From Tissierella pigra (lineage in GTDB: Bacteria; Bacillota; Clostridia; Tissierellales; Tissierellaceae): a stretch of DNA of 59,026 nt. Each line of letters opens with the position of its first letter. The first letter of the stretch is position 1. The position numbers were made by a program, and so were the translations under genes. Below the pieces are notes generated by a model. That model saw nothing but the letters and a program-made list of their open reading frames with translations, did no database searches and had not been told where the DNA came from. The stretch spans positions 1 through 59,026 of the forward strand of contig NZ_VUNQ01000021.1 of assembly GCF_009695605.1 (NCBI RefSeq). Direction: 5' to 3'. This document shows, piece after piece, positions 7,980 through 15,865 of this stretch.

Positions 7980-8403
7980 TGTAGTGCTAATTGGAAGATT
8001 AACAAGAGATCCAGAACTAAGATATATACCAGGTAACGGAACAGCAGTTACAAAATTTGGACTTGCAGTAGATAGGGGATTATCAAAGGCTAAGAAAGAA
8101 GAAATGGAGTCAAAAGGTCAACCAACAGCTGACTTTATAAATATCACTGTATGGGGAAAACCTGCTGAAAGTGCAGCTAATTTCCTAGTAAAAGGTAGAT
8201 TAGTAGGTATCCAAGGAAGAATCCAAACTGGCTCCTATGAAAAAGAAGGTCAAAGAGTATATACAACAGAAGTTGTAGCTACTAACGTTGAGTTCTTAGA
8301 GTGGGGAGATAAGAATCAGACCTCAAGTTTCAATGATTCTTCTTCAGGTTTTAGTGGTATAGAAGGTTTCCATCCAACTGATGATGAGGATATTCCATTC
8401 TAG
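7972..8403 (+). CDS. ssb: Single-stranded DNA-binding protein
   Basis: 143-residue SSB. The OB-fold starts MNNVVLIGRLTRDPELRY and contains FINITVWGKPAE and GRIQTGSYEKEG. A flexible linker is followed by the conserved acidic tip DDEDIPF, which recruits replication and repair proteins. It protects unwound phage DNA and works with the loader encoded upstream. Length is slightly short of host SSB because of a short linker. Confidence 0.95.
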   Translation: MNNVVLIGRLTRDPELRYIPGNGTAVTKFGLAVDRGLSKAKKEEMESKGQPTADFINITVWGKPAESAANFLVKGRLVGIQGRIQTGSYEKEGQRVYTTEVVATNVEFLEWGDKNQTSSFNDSSSGFSGIEGFHPTDDEDIPF

Positions 8404-8419
8404 AAGGGAGTGAACTTAT

Positions 8420-8860
8420 GTGGTATTCAAGTACACCTTATGGACTAAAGAGGAAGAGCAGTTTGTTATAGATAACCATGAAAAAATTTCAAATAGAGAA
8501 ATAGGAGAAAAGATAGATAAAACCCTAAATCAAGTTAATTCCAAAATACAACACCTAAGGAAAATGGGGTTGATTGGGAAGAGCAAAATGACAAGAGTGA
8601 TACCAAAAGCAGAGAAAATGGATATGGAAATTGAAGATGGAGGTTTGAATTTATCTCTTGTGAAGCTAGAAATAGGGAAAGAATATGAAGTATTCATGCC
8701 AAAGCAAGAGAGTCAGAAATTAGATGATTATTTTAAAGGAGTTTTTATCCAAGATACCACAAGGCATATTACGTTGAAAAATAAACTAGGATACTGTCAA
8801 AGTTTTCTAAAAGCAGATATATTGATTGGAATTATTAAAGTTAAGGAAGTGATTAAATGA
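8420..8860 (+). CDS. HTH (Myb/SANT-like) hypothetical DNA-binding protein
   Basis: 146 residues from GTG 8420 (GAAGGGAG upstream). The N-terminus LWTKEEEQFVIDNHEKISNR with later QVNSKIQHLRKMGL has the W-x-EE start and spacing of a Myb/SANT-like three-helix domain often seen in phage regulators. The remaining ~90 residues are not recognised. ATGA overlap with the next gene. Confidence 0.65.
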   Translation: MVFKYTLWTKEEEQFVIDNHEKISNREIGEKIDKTLNQVNSKIQHLRKMGLIGKSKMTRVIPKAEKMDMEIEDGGLNLSLVKLEIGKEYEVFMPKQESQKLDDYFKGVFIQDTTRHITLKNKLGYCQSFLKADILIGIIKVKEVIK

Positions 8861-9033
8861 AAAATCCGTGCTATAAATGCTCAAATAGAGAAATCGGTTG
8901 TCATAGCAATTGCAATTGGTATCTTGCATTTAAAGAAAAATCACTAGAATTAAGTAATAATAAAAAAAGTGATAATGAGTATGGAGATTATTTATATCAC
9001 GCAGTAAAGCGAATGAAGGGGGTTAGAGTGTGA
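8857..9033 (+). CDS. Small cysteine-rich protein (58 aa)
   Basis: ATG overlaps the preceding TGA. Starts MKNPCYKCSNREIGCHSNC, four cysteines in the first 19 residues plus a histidine, typical of short zinc-binding phage proteins. The C-terminus is helical and basic. It ends GTGTGA, which contains the GTG of the next gene. Confidence 0.65.
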   Translation: MKNPCYKCSNREIGCHSNCNWYLAFKEKSLELSNNKKSDNEYGDYLYHAVKRMKGVRV

Positions 9034-9245
9034 TTCAAGATGAGAAAAAGAAAGAAGCTTCAGGAAGAATATCTCTAGCATTAGAAATGATATTCACGGC
9101 ATTAGGAACTTTAGAAGTTGGACTTGCAATAACTAAAGATAACAAAATAATAATAATTGATTCTCAAACAGGATTATCTAGTACATTTACACCCAAGCAA
9201 TTCGAAGAAACATATGAGAAATGGGCAAAAGAAAACAATATATAA
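9030..9245 (+). CDS. Hypothetical protein (71 aa)
   Basis: GTG start preceded by AAGGGGG. Sequence (LALEMIFTALGTLEVGLAI) suggests a helix followed by a beta hairpin. Not recognised. It sits directly before the sigma factor gene, 18 bases apart. Confidence 0.55.
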   Translation: MIQDEKKKEASGRISLALEMIFTALGTLEVGLAITKDNKIIIIDSQTGLSSTFTPKQFEETYEKWAKENNI

Positions 9246-9263
9246 CCAGCAAGGAGGAAAAGC

Positions 9264-10493
9264 ATGGAAGGAGTGGATAGAGAAACTTTCATATTACAAA
9301 ATATGGGGTTAGTAAGAATGGTAGTAAACAAACATGCTTATAGAATAGTAGATAATCCATTCATGGAAAAAGAGGATTTGGAAAATATTGGAGTCATAGG
9401 TTTGATAAAAGCATATGAAAGATTTGACCCAAACTTTGGAACACAGTTTTCAACTTATGCAGTACCTATGATAGAAGGAGAAATTCAAAGATTTATTAGA
9501 GATAACTCAGATACAGTTAGATTTACAAGGCAATCCAAAAGTGATTATTATGAAATATTAGGAGCAGATCTTCTGAATGAAAATCCAGAGGTAATAGCAG
9601 ATATATTGGAAATACCAATAGAAAGAGTAAGAAACGCATTAGATTACTATAGGTGTAAATATATAGATTCACTAGACAGAGAAATATATGATGATGAAGG
9701 AAAATCAATTAGCATGACAGATAAAATCGGCACTGAGGTAGATTTTGACTCGAACCTAGAAATTGAGTTGTTCCTAAATAAATTAGATGAACGCACTAGA
9801 AAAATAGTGGAGCTTAGATTGCAGGAAAAAACTCAAATGGAAATAGCAGAAATATTAGGTATTAGCCAAGTTCAAGTAAGTAGGATTTTAATGAAATTAC
9901 AGAAAACATATAAAGGGGGAAATGAAGTGACTAAGAAGAACAATACTATCATTGTCAAAGATACTATAGCAGAATCAATAAAGTTGGTAAAAGAAACAGA
10001 TCTTACTCCGACTCAAATACAGAAACAAACAGGAGTATCTTATCCAACTGCAAGAAAACTTATAAAAGAGCATAGGGATTGCATTGAGAAAAAAACACCA
10101 GATTTTACATTAGCAAAGAAATTAGCAGAGGAAACAGAATTAAATCCAAGTCAAATAAGTAAAAAAACTGGGGTGGCTTATACAACAGCTAGAAAGTATG
10201 TAGGCGAATACAGAATAGTCAAAGAGAAAGAAATACCAGTAGAAAAAGTATTTTTAGTAGAGAATGTAATTCCAAACCCAGCGACAGAACATAGACTTGA
10301 TATTCCAGAAGAAGTTGCACAAAAAGAAATAATAGAAGAACCTGAAATAAATCCAGCAAATGGATTCATGACTATGACACTTAAATTAACAGTAGAAGAT
10401 GCCAGCAATCAATTAAAGGACATTATAAATGCAATGGAGGTATTAGGATTCGAAGAACTAAATGTTACAATTCAGAGTCAACAGGTAGCTTAA
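9264..10493 (+). CDS. Sporulation-type sigma factor fused to tandem HTH repeats
   Basis: 409 residues. Residues 10-80 are sigma region 2 of the SigF/SigG/SigB type (NMGLVRMVV, GVIGLIKAYERFDP, FSTYAVPMIEGEIQRFIRD). Region 4 is at about 170-215 (LDERTRKIVELRL, ILGISQVQVSRIL). The sigma part would normally end near residue 220. Here the frame continues into two similar ~45-residue HTH repeats (LTPTQIQKQTGVSYPTARK about 247-265; LNPSQISKKTGVAYTTARK about 293-311), a linker, and a final beta-alpha domain (FMTMTLKLTVEDASNQL). An in-frame GTG at codon 222 has its own strong binding site, so a separate 188-residue protein is probably also made. It likely directs RNA polymerase to phage or host promoters. 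The fusion is visible; promoter targets are unknown. Confidence 0.85.
   Translation: MEGVDRETFILQNMGLVRMVVNKHAYRIVDNPFMEKEDLENIGVIGLIKAYERFDPNFGTQFSTYAVPMIEGEIQRFIRDNSDTVRFTRQSKSDYYEILGADLLNENPEVIADILEIPIERVRNALDYYRCKYIDSLDREIYDDEGKSISMTDKIGTEVDFDSNLEIELFLNKLDERTRKIVELRLQEKTQMEIAEILGISQVQVSRILMKLQKTYKGGNEVTKKNNTIIVKDTIAESIKLVKETDLTPTQIQKQTGVSYPTARKLIKEHRDCIEKKTPDFTLAKKLAEETELNPSQISKKTGVAYTTARKYVGEYRIVKEKEIPVEKVFLVENVIPNPATEHRLDIPEEVAQKEIIEEPEINPANGFMTMTLKLTVEDASNQLKDIINAMEVLGFEELNVTIQSQQVA
9913..9929 (+). promoter_or_regulatory. Internal ribosome binding site and GTG start inside the sigma gene
   Basis: AAGGGGG (9913-9919) precedes GTG (9927-9929) by 7 bases. The GTG is codon 222 of the sigma gene, exactly at the boundary between region 4 and the HTH repeats. 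It would start MTKKNNTIIVKD. This suggests two products from one frame, or a former two-gene arrangement whose stop codon was lost. Confidence 0.7.
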
Positions 10494-10570
10494 TAGATAG
10501 AAATTTGATGTACACAGTAGAGAAATGTAGAACTATTGTAATTTCCAAGGAAATTGAAGGAGGGGGAAAG

Positions 10571-10828
10571 TTGGAAAAGCAATTGCTAAATAGAAAGATT
10601 TATAAGTCAATAAAAAAATATGATAGACAAGAAATGGAAGACTTCCTTAGGACAATCTATGAAGAAGGATTCAAGGATGGATTTCAAGAAGGAACAAAGA
10701 CAGGTCAACAAGTAGATGTTCAGATAGAATTAGTACAGTTTCTAGAACATCTAGATATAAAAGGAATTGGAGAAAAGACCAAAGAGAAGATATTGCAATC
10801 ATATAAGAAAAGGAAAGGGGAGAGATGA
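10571..10828 (+). CDS. Small helix-hairpin-helix protein
   Basis: 85 residues from TTG 10571, five bases after GGAGGGGG; an upstream in-frame TTG at 10505 has no binding site and would add 22 poor residues. The C-terminal LDIKGIGEKTKEKILQSY is a helix-hairpin-helix DNA-binding motif. The N-terminal half is charged and helical. It probably binds DNA without sequence specificity, perhaps as a recombination or repair accessory. Confidence 0.7.
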   Translation: MEKQLLNRKIYKSIKKYDRQEMEDFLRTIYEEGFKDGFQEGTKTGQQVDVQIELVQFLEHLDIKGIGEKTKEKILQSYKKRKGER

Positions 10829-10829
10829 T

Positions 10830-11153
10830 ATGGATTTTAATGAATATCAAAACTTAGCACAAAGGACAAGTAACACAAAATGTAAATCAGATAAAATTGA
10901 AAACGGTTTAATGGGCTTAAATGGAGAAGCAGGGGAATGTATAGATGTTTTAAAGAAGTTTTATTTTCAAGGACATGAATTGGATAAAGAAAAGCTGATA
11001 GATGAATTAGGAGATGTACTTTGGTATATAGCTGAAACTTGTGTTGGGTTAGAACTTACTATAGAAGAAGTAGCAATACACAATATAGAAAAATTAAAAG
11101 AAAGATACCCAGAAGGTTTTGAAAAAGAAAAATCAATTCATAGGCCAGAGTAG
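10830..11153 (+). CDS. MazG-like nucleoside triphosphate pyrophosphohydrolase
   Basis: 107 residues from ATG 10830 (AGGAAAGGGG upstream); a longer frame from 10767 overlaps the previous gene and lacks a binding site. It is an all-alpha NTP pyrophosphatase: NGLMGLNGEAGECIDVLKK carries the first EXXE-type metal site and LIDELGDVLWY the second E/D pair. Phage MazG-like enzymes adjust nucleotide pools or lower alarmone-type signals during infection. The family is clear; the substrate is unknown. Confidence 0.88.
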   Translation: MDFNEYQNLAQRTSNTKCKSDKIENGLMGLNGEAGECIDVLKKFYFQGHELDKEKLIDELGDVLWYIAETCVGLELTIEEVAIHNIEKLKERYPEGFEKEKSIHRPE

Positions 11154-11179
11154 TGAAGTTAATACAAAGGGGTGAATAA

Positions 11180-11728
11180 ATGACAGTAGAATACATTGGT
11201 TATATTCAAACAGAGAACTTAATAAGAGCATGGCCGACAATTCAAGGAATAAAAGAAAGTTTAACATTAGAACTTAAAGCATTAGAAGTAAAAAATACAG
11301 ATGAAACAGATGATTATATTTTTACCCAAGCTATAGGTAACAAAGTTGTAAGTGATATTCCTCCATCAGGAAAAATCAGTGACACAACTGGAGATATAGC
11401 TGCAAGTTACCTGCAAGTTATAGATCGTGACTATTACAGTACATTGGAATCAATTAAGAAGGAAAAATTCTCTATAGAGTTAGTAGATGACAAGTTAAAT
11501 ATAGGCTTTAGAAGATTAAGTCAATTACAGCAACAAATACTAAAACTGTTTTACTTAGAAAATAAAACTTGGGCAGAAGTGTTAGAAGAACTAAAAGCAG
11601 AAAAACATTTTCTCACTAAAGATCAAGCTCAAAAATATAGAAGAAGGTCAATAGAAAAGATGCAAAGCATATCTAAAATCACGGTTGAGACTTACGTTTC
11701 CGTAATGAAATTGGTGGAGGTGGAATAG
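11180..11728 (+). CDS. ArpU/RinA-like late transcription regulator (putative)
   Basis: 182 residues. The C-terminal part (LSQLQQQILKLFYLENKTWA, then QKYRRRSIEKM) resembles sigma region 4 and the ArpU/RinA-type phage regulators that activate late genes. The N-terminal ~100 residues are not recognised. Position just after the early metabolic genes fits a late activator, but here the late genes lie on the opposite strand. It could act at the leftward promoters. Confidence 0.6.
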   Translation: MTVEYIGYIQTENLIRAWPTIQGIKESLTLELKALEVKNTDETDDYIFTQAIGNKVVSDIPPSGKISDTTGDIAASYLQVIDRDYYSTLESIKKEKFSIELVDDKLNIGFRRLSQLQQQILKLFYLENKTWAEVLEELKAEKHFLTKDQAQKYRRRSIEKMQSISKITVETYVSVMKLVEVE

Positions 11729-12103
11729 GTGTCTACCAAGGTAACAGGAATAGAAAGGGAGCCTTTTGAATATTTTGATATTGCATTTTTAGGCTACAAT
11801 GCCAAACTAACGAACTATGGATTTAGACAGTTTTTAGAAAATAATAGAGAACAAGTTAGAGCTGTATATTTTGAAAGTTTAATAATTATCTTAAAAGATG
11901 GTACAAGACTAAAGGCTATTCCAATAGTAGATGATAGGCATTTAGGAGGTTATAGGTTCGATCAACTAATCCTATTTGATGATAATAGATGGCTTATAGA
12001 GTGGGAGAGGTCAGAAGATATAAGAATAATCAAAGCGCTAACAATGCAATTGTCAAATGTTCCAGAGGAATTTCAAATATTGAAATATGAAGATATTAGA
12101 TAG
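11729..12103 (+). CDS. Hypothetical protein
   Basis: 124 residues, GTG start abutting the preceding stop with GGTGGAGG-like sequence upstream. Mixed alpha/beta with DGTRLKAIPIVDD in the middle. Not recognised. The gap to the next gene is 12 bases. Confidence 0.6.
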   Translation: MSTKVTGIEREPFEYFDIAFLGYNAKLTNYGFRQFLENNREQVRAVYFESLIIILKDGTRLKAIPIVDDRHLGGYRFDQLILFDDNRWLIEWERSEDIRIIKALTMQLSNVPEEFQILKYEDIR

Positions 12104-12115
12104 GGGGTCAAGATA

Positions 12116-12796
12116 GTGAAAAGAGAGGAATTATTAAAGATAGCAAAGCCGATTTTATTCAATACTGAAATGGTACAGGCGATACTGGAAGGTAGAAAAA
12201 CTGTGACAAGAAGAGTTGTAAAACTGGATTTAGGATTAGCTGATACAGATAAGCATGATAGTAGTTGGTTAAAGATACCTGACGAATACGGAGATTATCA
12301 TGATGCTAAAGATTTATGTAGATACAAAGTAGGAGATATTCTCTATATTAGAGAAACGTGGAGCTTTATTTCTTGTGATGAATGTATAGAAAATGAAATT
12401 CACAGAGATTTTACTCCTGGTTGCAATATATCTGACGAAAGAAAAGACTCTTATAAAGGCAAATATGGTTGCTTTGTCTATAGAACAAATTATGGCACTA
12501 CAGAAGATGATACGTTTCCGCCATCGATGTTTAAATGGAAACCTTCAATCCATATGCCCAAATCAGCAGCAAGGATATTTTTAAAAGTTACTGATGTAAG
12601 AGTTGAGAGATTAAGGGATATAACCTTAACAGATCTAATTAAAGAAGGTATATGGAAATATAGAGAGAAAATACCTTCTAGAAAATTCCCTAACTTGTGG
12701 AATTCTACAATTAAGAAACAAGACCTTGATAAATATGGATGGGAAGCTAATCCATATGTATGGGTTATCGAATTTAAAAGGGTGGAGGTGGAGTAA
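12116..12796 (+). CDS. ASCH/PUA-like phage protein
   Basis: 226 residues. The N-terminal KPILFNTEMVQAILEGRKTV followed by TRRV is the hallmark of a widespread phage family with an ASCH (PUA-like) fold; KVGDILYIRETW and IFLKVTDVRVERLRDIT are later strands of it. ASCH domains are predicted RNA-binding or coactivator-type modules. Family assignment is good; function in phages is unknown. The following YopX gene shares one base. Confidence 0.75.
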   Translation: MKREELLKIAKPILFNTEMVQAILEGRKTVTRRVVKLDLGLADTDKHDSSWLKIPDEYGDYHDAKDLCRYKVGDILYIRETWSFISCDECIENEIHRDFTPGCNISDERKDSYKGKYGCFVYRTNYGTTEDDTFPPSMFKWKPSIHMPKSAARIFLKVTDVRVERLRDITLTDLIKEGIWKYREKIPSRKFPNLWNSTIKKQDLDKYGWEANPYVWVIEFKRVEVE

Positions 12797-13251
12797 TGCA
12801 AGAGATTGAAGTTAGGGCATGGAATAAAGAAAATAAAATCATGGTTTATGACAATGAAGATAACAGTGCAACTTATTGGGATGGAGTATTCTCTAGTGTG
12901 GTTGGATTCATAAACTTTAGACTTTGGTATGAATCAGTTTATGAATTTATGCTATACATCGGGATAAAAGATATCCATAAAAAGAAAGTATTCCAAGGTG
13001 ATATCGTAAAAGTAAAAAGATTTATATTCAAAGATTGTCGCAGAGAAGAAGTAGAGGGAATGGAAGAATATATCGGCGAAGTAGTATGGCATCAATTCGG
13101 ATGGCATATAGCAGAGAAAATAAAGGACGGCATAAGGTATCATTCACTTTGGTTATGGAATATCAAAGATGATGAAACCGACCCAGATACTCACTTCATG
13201 GAGATTTTAAGCAATATATGGGAAAATCCTGAAATGAAGGTGATTGAATGA
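12796..13251 (+). CDS. YopX family protein
   Basis: 151 residues. The N-terminus EVRAWNKENKIMVYD, the central YIGIKDIHKKKVFQGDIVK, GEVVWHQFGWHI and the final FMEILSNIWENPEM match the YopX family, common in Firmicutes phages and first described in SPbeta. No biochemical role is established. It overlaps the next gene by 4 bases. Confidence 0.88.
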   Translation: MQEIEVRAWNKENKIMVYDNEDNSATYWDGVFSSVVGFINFRLWYESVYEFMLYIGIKDIHKKKVFQGDIVKVKRFIFKDCRREEVEGMEEYIGEVVWHQFGWHIAEKIKDGIRYHSLWLWNIKDDETDPDTHFMEILSNIWENPEMKVIE

Positions 13252-13448
13252 AAGCAGAATTTGATAATGCGACAATAAAAGTTTGGTTTAATAGCCAGTC
13301 AACTTCAAGAAATTTTCATAATGTGAAGGAAATCCATCAAGAAGGAAATTCAGCACTAATCAGAACATCATCAGGCGACCAACACCTAATAAACTTTGCA
13401 AATGTGAATATGATTGAAGAAATTGACACGAGTAAAAGACAATATTAA
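13248..13448 (+). CDS. Hypothetical protein (66 aa)
   Basis: Small, beta-rich (ATIKVWFNSQSTSR, NSALIRTSSGDQHLINF). Coupled to YopX through an ATGA overlap. Not recognised; possibly an Sm-like or small barrel fold by its strand pattern, which is only a guess. Confidence 0.55.
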   Translation: MKAEFDNATIKVWFNSQSTSRNFHNVKEIHQEGNSALIRTSSGDQHLINFANVNMIEEIDTSKRQY

Positions 13449-13468
13449 TTACTACTAAGGAGGGTGAC

Positions 13469-14851
13469 ATGGATTATATAGAATTTTTGAATGAAAAAAG
13501 AATTACCGCTAAAAGCAGTGGGTTTGAAGTAAATAGAGATAGATTGAATCCTCTACTATTCGATTATCAGAAAGATATAGTTAAGTGGGCATTGAAGAAA
13601 GGGAAGGCTGCAATATGGAGTGGAACAGGCACAGGGAAAACCAATATGGAACTAGAATTTGCCAAACAAGTACACATAGAAACAGGTGGAAACACATTAA
13701 TAGTAGCACCATTGGCAGTAGCCCACCAAACTGTAGTAGAGGGTAGAAAATTTAATTATCAAGTAAATATATGCAGAAAGCAAGAAGATGTTAAAACAGG
13801 CATAAACATAACCAACTATGAGATGATAGAACATTTTGACCCAAGTAAATTCCAAGCAATAATACTAGATGAATCTTCAATACTAAAATCCTTTACAGGG
13901 AAATATAGAACATTATTGATAGAAATGTTCAAAGATACACCTTATAAATTATCAGCAAGTGCAACACCAAGCCCTAATGATTATATGGAAATAGGCAATC
14001 ATGCAGAGTTCACAGGAATAATGACAAGGACAGAAATGCTGTCAACCTTCTTTGTGCATGATGCAGGAGATACAGGCAAATGGAGATTAAAAGGTCATGC
14101 ACAAGATAAATTTTGGGAATGGATAGCAACATGGGCAGTAGTGTTACAAAAGCCATCAGACTTAGGATATTCAGATGAAGGATTCATATTACCAGAACTA
14201 AGAATACATGAAATTATAGTGGAAAGTCCTAAAGACCCGTTTGTATTAATTCCTAAAATAGCACAAACATTACAAGAAAGAAGGCAAGCAAGAAGGGATA
14301 GTCTAGAAACAAGAGTAGCAAAAGTAGCCGAGATAGTAAACTCAACAGATGAACAATTTGTAGTATGGTGTGATTTAAATGATGAAAGTAAGGCATTGAA
14401 AAATGCAATAGACAAGTCAGTAGAAGTGAGAGGTTCAGATAAACCAGAACATAAAATAGATACAGCAATGGATTTTGTAGATGGGAAAGTTGAAAACTTA
14501 GTTTCCAAGCCCTCGATATTTGGTTTTGGGATGAATTGGCAACATTGCAACAAGATGGTATTCACAGGGTTATCCGACAGTTATGAGCAATACTATCAAG
14601 CTATAAGAAGAATATACAGATACGGCCAAAAAAGAGAAGTTGACATCTACATTGTAACAAGTGAAGCAGAAGGAGCAGTAAAAGACAATATAGAAAGAAA
14701 AGAAAAAGATGCAGAAAATATGATAAATGAAATGGTAAAACATACTCAAAAAATATTAACAGAAGAAATCCACGGAACAACAAAAGAAACAATAGGATAT
14801 TATCCAACAGAAAAAATGAAATTACCAGAATGGCTAAAGGGGGTAGCATAA
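13469..14851 (+). CDS. SNF2-type phage DNA helicase/translocase
   Basis: 460 residues, after AAGGAGGGTG. Superfamily 2: Q-like LFDYQKDIVKWAL, Walker A SGTGTGKTN (about 51-59), IVAPLAVAH, DEAH-box variant ILDESSILK (about 133-141), SATPSPN, and motif VI QAIRRIYRYGQKREVDIY (about 376-393), typical of the compact SNF2-like helicases beside methyltransferases in Firmicutes phages. It probably moves along double-stranded DNA. It is translationally linked to the methyltransferase (stop directly followed by ATG), so it may help modification or replication. No nuclease domain is visible. Confidence 0.85.
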   Translation: MDYIEFLNEKRITAKSSGFEVNRDRLNPLLFDYQKDIVKWALKKGKAAIWSGTGTGKTNMELEFAKQVHIETGGNTLIVAPLAVAHQTVVEGRKFNYQVNICRKQEDVKTGINITNYEMIEHFDPSKFQAIILDESSILKSFTGKYRTLLIEMFKDTPYKLSASATPSPNDYMEIGNHAEFTGIMTRTEMLSTFFVHDAGDTGKWRLKGHAQDKFWEWIATWAVVLQKPSDLGYSDEGFILPELRIHEIIVESPKDPFVLIPKIAQTLQERRQARRDSLETRVAKVAEIVNSTDEQFVVWCDLNDESKALKNAIDKSVEVRGSDKPEHKIDTAMDFVDGKVENLVSKPSIFGFGMNWQHCNKMVFTGLSDSYEQYYQAIRRIYRYGQKREVDIYIVTSEAEGAVKDNIERKEKDAENMINEMVKHTQKILTEEIHGTTKETIGYYPTEKMKLPEWLKGVA

Positions 14852-15745
14852 ATGGAAAATACAAAAGTAATAAATCAAGAAATAGGAGAAAATTGGGCTA
14901 TGTACCATGGGGATAATGTTCAAGTAATGAAAGGCATCCCAGACAATTCAATAGGTCTAGTAGTTACAAGTCCACCATTTCTAAGCCTATACACATATTC
15001 AAATAGTGTATTAGATATGGGAAATTCAAAAACAGATGAACAGTTTTACGAACATTATAAATTCCTTATCAAAGAATTATATAGGACATTAATGCCAGGC
15101 AGATTAATTTGTATTCATTGTGTAGATGTACCAATGATGAAGGAAAGAGACGGGGTCATAGGTCTAAAAGATTTCCCAGGAGAGAATATTAGATTATTTC
15201 AAGATGAAGGTTTCATATATCATTCAAGAGTTACTATTAGAAAATCACCAGTAGTAGAAATGGTTAGAACCAATGCACTAGGACTATTGCATAAGCAATT
15301 AAGAAAAGATAGTGCAATGAGCAGAATGGGACTTCCTGATTACATTATAGTAATGAGAAAACCAGGAGAGAATCCAGAACCAATAGAACACACACATGAA
15401 GATTATTCAGTAGATAAATGGCAGAAGGTAGCAGAACCAGTATGGATGGAGATAAACCAATCCCATACACTCAATGCAGTAGCAGCAAGAGATGAAAAAG
15501 ACGAAAGACATATAGTACCATTGCAGTTAGATACCATTGAAAACTGTATAGAACTATATAGCAATCCTGGAGATGTAGTATTTGACCCATTTGGTGGAAT
15601 AGCAAGTACGCTTTATCAAGCAATAAAAATGGGAAGAAAGGGACTAGGTGTTGAGCTAAAAGACAGTTACTACGACCAAGCAGTTAAAAACTGTAAATTA
15701 GCAGAATTAGAAAACAACCAAGTATCCCTATTCGACCCACTCTAG
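14852..15745 (+). CDS. DNA methyltransferase (N4-cytosine/N6-adenine type)
   Basis: 297 residues. Catalytic motif IV TSPPF (39-43) precedes the AdoMet-binding motif I DPFGGIASTLYQAI and GRKGLGVEL near the C-terminus, the beta-class order. TSPPF is more typical of N4-cytosine than N6-adenine enzymes. It methylates the exocyclic amino group of a base in a short target, probably shielding phage DNA from host restriction. No companion restriction enzyme is encoded nearby, so it is a stand-alone enzyme in an island with the helicase, a PAPS-reductase-like protein and a C5 methyltransferase. Confidence 0.9.
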   Translation: MENTKVINQEIGENWAMYHGDNVQVMKGIPDNSIGLVVTSPPFLSLYTYSNSVLDMGNSKTDEQFYEHYKFLIKELYRTLMPGRLICIHCVDVPMMKERDGVIGLKDFPGENIRLFQDEGFIYHSRVTIRKSPVVEMVRTNALGLLHKQLRKDSAMSRMGLPDYIIVMRKPGENPEPIEHTHEDYSVDKWQKVAEPVWMEINQSHTLNAVAARDEKDERHIVPLQLDTIENCIELYSNPGDVVFDPFGGIASTLYQAIKMGRKGLGVELKDSYYDQAVKNCKLAELENNQVSLFDPL

Positions 15746-15751
15746 AGAATA

Positions 15752-15807
15752 TGTGCAAGGGGAAGTCACTAAAGTTTGGCGACCGAGGCGACTTCTCCAC
15801 AAGCACA
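15752..15807 (+). other. Stem-loop in the gap before the PAPS-reductase gene
   Basis: In the 120-base gap, GGGGAAGTC (15759-15767) pairs with GACTTCTCC (15790-15798), nine pairs with one G-U. An outer TGTGC/GCACA (15752-15756 and 15803-15807) adds five pairs across a small internal loop. The 22-base loop is unusually GC-rich for this genome. No T-run follows, so it is not a terminator. It could be a structured 5' leader or a protein-binding site. Confidence 0.5.
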
Positions 15808-15865
15808 CACAGTTTGAGTATAACATGATGGAATACAAAAAGATATATGGAAAGGATGACTCAAT

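Noticed and set aside
10505-10570. Longer N-terminus of the HhH protein
   Set aside because: No ribosome binding site at TTG 10505; the strong one precedes TTG 10571.
14095-14565. Open frame of 156 codons on the opposite strand of the helicase gene
   Set aside because: A shadow of the helicase; no binding site, and the composition follows the other strand.
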